Positions 60,296 to 64,000 of a stretch of 64,000 nucleotides of DNA are shown here, piece after piece; position 1 is the first letter of the stretch, and each line of letters begins with the position of its first letter. This DNA comes from Candidatus Absconditabacteria bacterium (GTDB lineage: Bacteria; Patescibacteriota; Gracilibacteria; Absconditabacterales; Absconditicoccaceae), in NCBI GenBank assembly GCA_028685875.1, contig JAQUDD010000001.1:96209-160208 (forward strand), in the 5' to 3' direction. Made by a program: the position numbers and the translations under genes. The notes below the pieces were generated by a model. That model was given only the letters and a program-made list of their open reading frames with translations. It was not told where the DNA came from and did not search any database.

Positions 60296-63205
60296 TTAGA
60301 GTTTCTCACTGGTTCTCATTAGCATCAGCATGACATATCCTCTAATTTCTTTTGTTGAAGGATTAGAAATATTATTCATCACTCCCAACTCCTTCAATGC
60401 TGCAAGGTGCTTCTCATAGTATACTCCCAGAGGATTGTTATTCTTCTCTCCCCGGATAATTCTTGATAATACCGTTCCAAACTCTGCCCTCGACATACTA
60501 GCATCAGGATTGAATTTTTCTACTCCTACTCCCATAATTCCTAACTGACAAGAAGTAATCATCCATTCTGAGAGATCTCCATATCCTTGGATATCTGGAT
60601 AATGACAATTCGCATTAGTATTTGGTGTCTTTCAGAGCTGTACAATTGCGAAGGAAGAAAGCATTTTTGCTGCTTGAGCCCTAGTAAGCTCTCAGTAGAG
60701 ATCTGCTGTTTCTATAGTATTTACCGTAGTGATTCCATTATTGTATGCAAAGACATATGCATTACTTAATTCCTCCCCAAAGGTTTTCTGCATTTGAGAT
60801 GTAACACTTACTTGTTTCGTAATTTCCGTAGTGGTAGTTGGTTTTGCTGTTGTTTCTATTTTTGTTTCTTCTGTAGCGTTGCTTCCTGTATTTGTTGTCG
60901 TTGCTTCTTTAACAGGTTCTTGGATAGTTGTGCTGTTACTACTTCAACCACCTCAACCTCATCATCCTCAACCACCACCTCAACCTCATCATCCTCAACC
61001 TCATGAGCTCTCCCTAATGATTGTTATATTTTTTGTGTTGCTGTTTCCTGCAAGGTCTGTTGCTTGTAGCGTAATAAGATTAGTTCCTATAGATAGAGTA
61101 ATGGATCTACTTCGCTGTCCATTTGCATTTGGAGTAATTGTAATCCCATTAATAAGGAATTGTTCAAGATGTTCTTCTATAATATTCCCTGTTAAAGTTA
61201 TTGATGAGCTGGTAGTTTTAAATCCATTACTATGGGAAGTTATACTAATGTCAGGTGTGGTTGTATCAAGAATAATCTCCCCTTCTCCTGTGAGGAGTAG
61301 TATTTCTCCTGAATAGAGCTGTCGTTGGATAGTTTTTAGTCCATCTCCGTTGGATAACAGAATATCAATACTATTCCTTCAACTCTCTATAACTTCTCCT
61401 GAGAGCGGGCTTATAATATCTCCTGATAATATGAAATAAAGGCTTTGATTGTTGCTTATTTCTCCACTTATTCGTGTTCAGGAACTATAAGTCCCCATTA
61501 CTTTTACATTATTATCACAAACAGGCAAATCATACAAATCCGCTGCAAGAATTATTTCTTGGATGTTTCCTACTCGATCTTGGAGGTATCCTGTAATACT
61601 GTATGCTCCTGTAGTATAGCTATTTATTTCTGTTCGAATTTCTCCTCCATCAAAACTATAAGCTTTCCCTGTGAGCTGGAGATCATCTTCTCCGCTAAAG
61701 GTATAGGTAAACGTTCCATCTTCACAAAAGTTACTGGTATCAATTCCTGTAGAAGTAATAGTGGGAGGAATGGTGTCTAAGAGTTGTAATGCTTTGTAGA
61801 GATTCAGCTTTTTATTCCCTGCTATATCTCTTCCTTCGGCGTAGGGAGTTACGGTGTCTGCTCCACTAAATATTGCCTGTTTTATTTCTAGTGCAGAGAG
61901 CTCTGGTCTATAATTTCGTAAAAGGCTGAATGCTCCTACTACATGGGGTGTGGCCATAGAGGTCCCTTGCATATAATCATAGGATCCACTTAAGGTGGTA
62001 CTATAAATCCATACTCCAGGAGCAGAAATATTTACGGTGTTTCCATAGTGTGAAAACCAAGCTAGTTTATTTGTACTGTCATGAGCAGCTACACAGATAA
62101 TATTTTCGTTGTTTATGTTGAAATTGCATGGATACATTGGTGTTGTCGTATTGTCGTTTCCTCCGTTTCCTGCTGCTGCAATAAATATCCCTCCCGTATC
62201 GGTGAATCTTTTGATGGCACCAGATAAGTTTGAGTCATAAGCGGGTCCTCCTCGGCTCGCATTGATGATATGTGCTCCATTGTGCCTAGCAAAATCAATT
62301 CCTTTTACAAGGTTTGATGTTAGCATCAGTGAAACGTTTCCTGTGATCGTATATCCTCCCTTGATTGCCATAATTTTTGTAGTAGGATTTACTCCTACTA
62401 TTCCTATTTCATTATTCATCATTGCACTAATGGTCCCTGCTATATGTGTTCCATGACTATTGTATGCTGCAACATTCATCTCTCAGGTCTTGTTATAATA
62501 GTATGCGAGGTAGGTTGGTAAGGGATCTTTGTTTCTTTCTATTGGACTTACAGTATACTGTATTTCCCCCCCAGATAGGTAAAATCCAGAGAAAAAAAAG
62601 CTTGCTCCATGGATACAGTCTCCTCGCACTCCTCCTGATTCGTTTAAGCAACTACTTCCCTCCCGCATTTGTCCACTAAGTTCAGGGTGACGATAGTCTA
62701 CTCCCAGATCAATGACTGCAATGATGCTTCCTGTAGTATTTTCTCTTCCGCTAAATAACGCTATCGTCTCTGGTCGTTGTATATTTTCTAATCACCGCAG
62801 CTTCCCACTATTGTAATCAGGATCATTAATGTTGAGCATAGGATAATATATATAATTTGGCTGGACATGGGTTACTTTAGGGTCCTGAGAAAGTGTTGTG
62901 ATAAGCTCTTCGGTAGTCTCTCATTCTTTCCCGGTAATGAGTACTGTTTTTGTTCCATTTTCTGTAGCGACGACGTCTAAGGTGTTATAATTAAAAATAC
63001 CGGTTGTTCCCATTCCTAGGGTGTTCATAAGTTTGTCATAGCTGCTCTCTTCGTAGCTTACCAAGACCTCACCTTCTATATAATTTTGAGCCAAACTTAC
63101 GGAAAAACCTCCTCCTATTGTACATAGGGCAAGAAAAACTATGTATCTTTTCATGTATCTTTTGGGTGTAGCATAATAAAGTCTTATCTTCCGATGTTTT
63201 TTCAT
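60296..63205 (-). CDS. Secreted subtilisin-like protease with poly-Gly linker and SLH-like repeats
   Basis: 969 residues. Signal peptide (MKRYIVFLALCTIGGGFSVS after an 18-residue lead; the ATG at 63152-63154 is an alternative start), propeptide, then subtilase domain: AVIDLGVDYRHPEL (Asp), NSHGTHIAGTI (His), MQGTSMATPHVVGA (Ser). Two or three beta domains with Ig-like strands follow, then a run of 20 glycines (60943-61004), half of them TGA. C-terminal half: SLH-like segments LYGELTRAQAAKMLSSFAI and PDASMSRAEFGTVLSRII. This suggests a wall-attached protease acting outside the cell. TGA-as-Gly keeps the frame open through the whole length. Confidence 0.88.
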
Positions 63206-63483
63206 CTAAATGATGAGATACAGATTTTTCTTTCTTTATCAAGTTCATTTCTTTTTTTCTTCTCCCTTGTGTTTGTGGTATTTTGGTAGAGCTATTTTAC
63301 CATGAAGTACCCTTTTTCATAAGAAATCCCCTTAGTGACCAAGAGAAAAAAATCTTTGAAAAAGACTTGAAATGAGATGGCGATTATTTATCATGATCCC
63401 TGCAACGTTGGAGAAATGACAGCGTGAGCGAGTGGATGGTATTTAACAATAGTATAATATATTACATAATTTTCGAAAGAAAA
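63206..63483. promoter_or_regulatory. 23S rRNA upstream region
   Basis: TATAAT at 63453-63458 lies about 25 bases before the 23S start; a TTGAAA (63367-63372) with TATCAT (63389-63394) is a second possible promoter. No 16S rRNA or tRNA occurs here, so the 23S gene is not directly preceded by 16S. Confidence 0.45.
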
Positions 63484-64000
63484 TAAATCTTTTTAAAAGC
63501 AATGAATGGATGCCTTGGGTAAAAAAGAGGATGAAGGACGTGACAGGCTGCGAAAAGTCTCGATGAGGTGCCAATAACCGCTTGGAGTCGAGAATGTCCG
63601 AATGGGGAAACCTAGCTGCTATAAGTGGCTGCCGTATGGCCAATACTTGGTGAAGTGAAATATCTCAGTAACCAAAGGAAAAGAAATCGTAATGAGATTC
63701 CCTTAGTAGTGACGAGCGAACAGGGAAGAGCCCAAACCGGATTAGTGTAAGATTCTAGTCGTTGCTAATCACGGTGTTGTAGGGCTATGTTGAAACAGCT
63801 AGAACTGTTTCGAGAGTATGATCTATTGATAGAAGAACTACTTAGAAGGTAGACCACAGAGGGTTTAAGTCCCGTATTTAAAATTGATAGAGACTCTTCA
63901 TAGTACCTGAGTAGTGTCGGACACGAGAAATCCGGCATGAATCTGCCCAGACCATTGGGTAAGGCTAAATACTTTTTTACACCGATAGCGTATAGTACCG
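63484..64000 (+). rRNA. 23S rRNA, 5' portion, continues past window
   Basis: Matches the 5' domain of bacterial 23S rRNA: GGATGCCTTGGG, GATGAAGGACGTG, GCGAAAAGTCTCGATGAGGT, CCGAATGGGGAAACC, GGAAAAGAAATC, AGTAGTGACGAGCGAACAGG, GGTAAGGCTAAATACT. The 5' end is set by comparison with E. coli (GGATGCC at about base 25) and is approximate. Confidence 0.95.

Noticed and set aside
63443-63643. 66-codon minus-strand frame over the 23S start
   Set aside because: The sequence is conserved rRNA on the plus strand.

Overview
This window is from a bacterium of the Candidate Phyla Radiation that reads UGA as glycine (translation table 25), most likely Candidatus Absconditabacteria (SR1) or Gracilibacteria. 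Read with the standard code, most genes appear broken at TGA. Read with TGA as Gly, they become single full-length frames ending in TAA or TAG, and the TGA codons fall on glycines that are conserved in their families (EIGPGKGSLT of RsmA, DIGTGSG of PrmC, LPQG of a reverse transcriptase, the YTG start of ribosomal protein S4). A tRNA with anticodon UCA and glycine-type features lies at 41218-41291. The DNA is AT-rich and clear Shine-Dalgarno sites are rare.

Layout. 1-13962: mostly minus-strand genes for envelope and information processing (flippase, FKBP lipoprotein, HlyD-like adaptor, CapA, DnaX, baseplate-J-like protein, Lgt-like protein, RNase Y), with a plus-strand block of rRNA methyltransferase, DprA and a pseudopilin. 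14146-36553: RsmA, a CMP-kinase-like protein, a secreted beta-propeller, a 1415-residue PKD surface protein, RNase HI, YigZ, Tag, Tgt, a NUDIX hydrolase, HflX, ComEC, a pyruvyl transferase, DnaJ, a glycosyltransferase and tRNA-Cys. 36665-41553: a PadR/HAAS-like pair, a RecB-like nuclease and small membrane proteins flanking the UGA-decoding tRNA. 41566-48426: a tRNA cluster, then infC-rpmI-rplT, a bS21-like gene, rplU-infA-rpmJ-rpsM-rpsK-rpsD-rpoA-rplQ and rplM-rpsI. 48499-51157: a reverse transcriptase operon next to a possible structured RNA. 51275-64000: Adk, VanY-like peptidase, nitroreductase, pseudouridine synthase, tRNA-His, PrmC, PrsW-like and WecA/MraY-like membrane enzymes, a secreted subtilase with SLH-like repeats, and the 5' part of 23S rRNA running off the right edge.

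Working together: DprA, ComEC and the pseudopilin suggest DNA uptake. The flippase, CapA, pyruvyl transferase, glycosyltransferases and PKD/subtilase proteins suggest an elaborate cell surface. RsmA, RsmB-like, Tgt, RluD-like, PrmC and HflX serve the translation machinery.

Most notable: (1) a short promoter-to-terminator unit at 27750-27959 whose predicted RNA carries a copy of the 23S rRNA GTPase-associated centre closed by its own stem; (2) a two-gene reverse transcriptase operon whose RT ends in an SSB-like acidic tip (DDLPF); (3) palindromic repeat families inserted in frame inside conserved enzymes, several copies readable only because UGA is sense.
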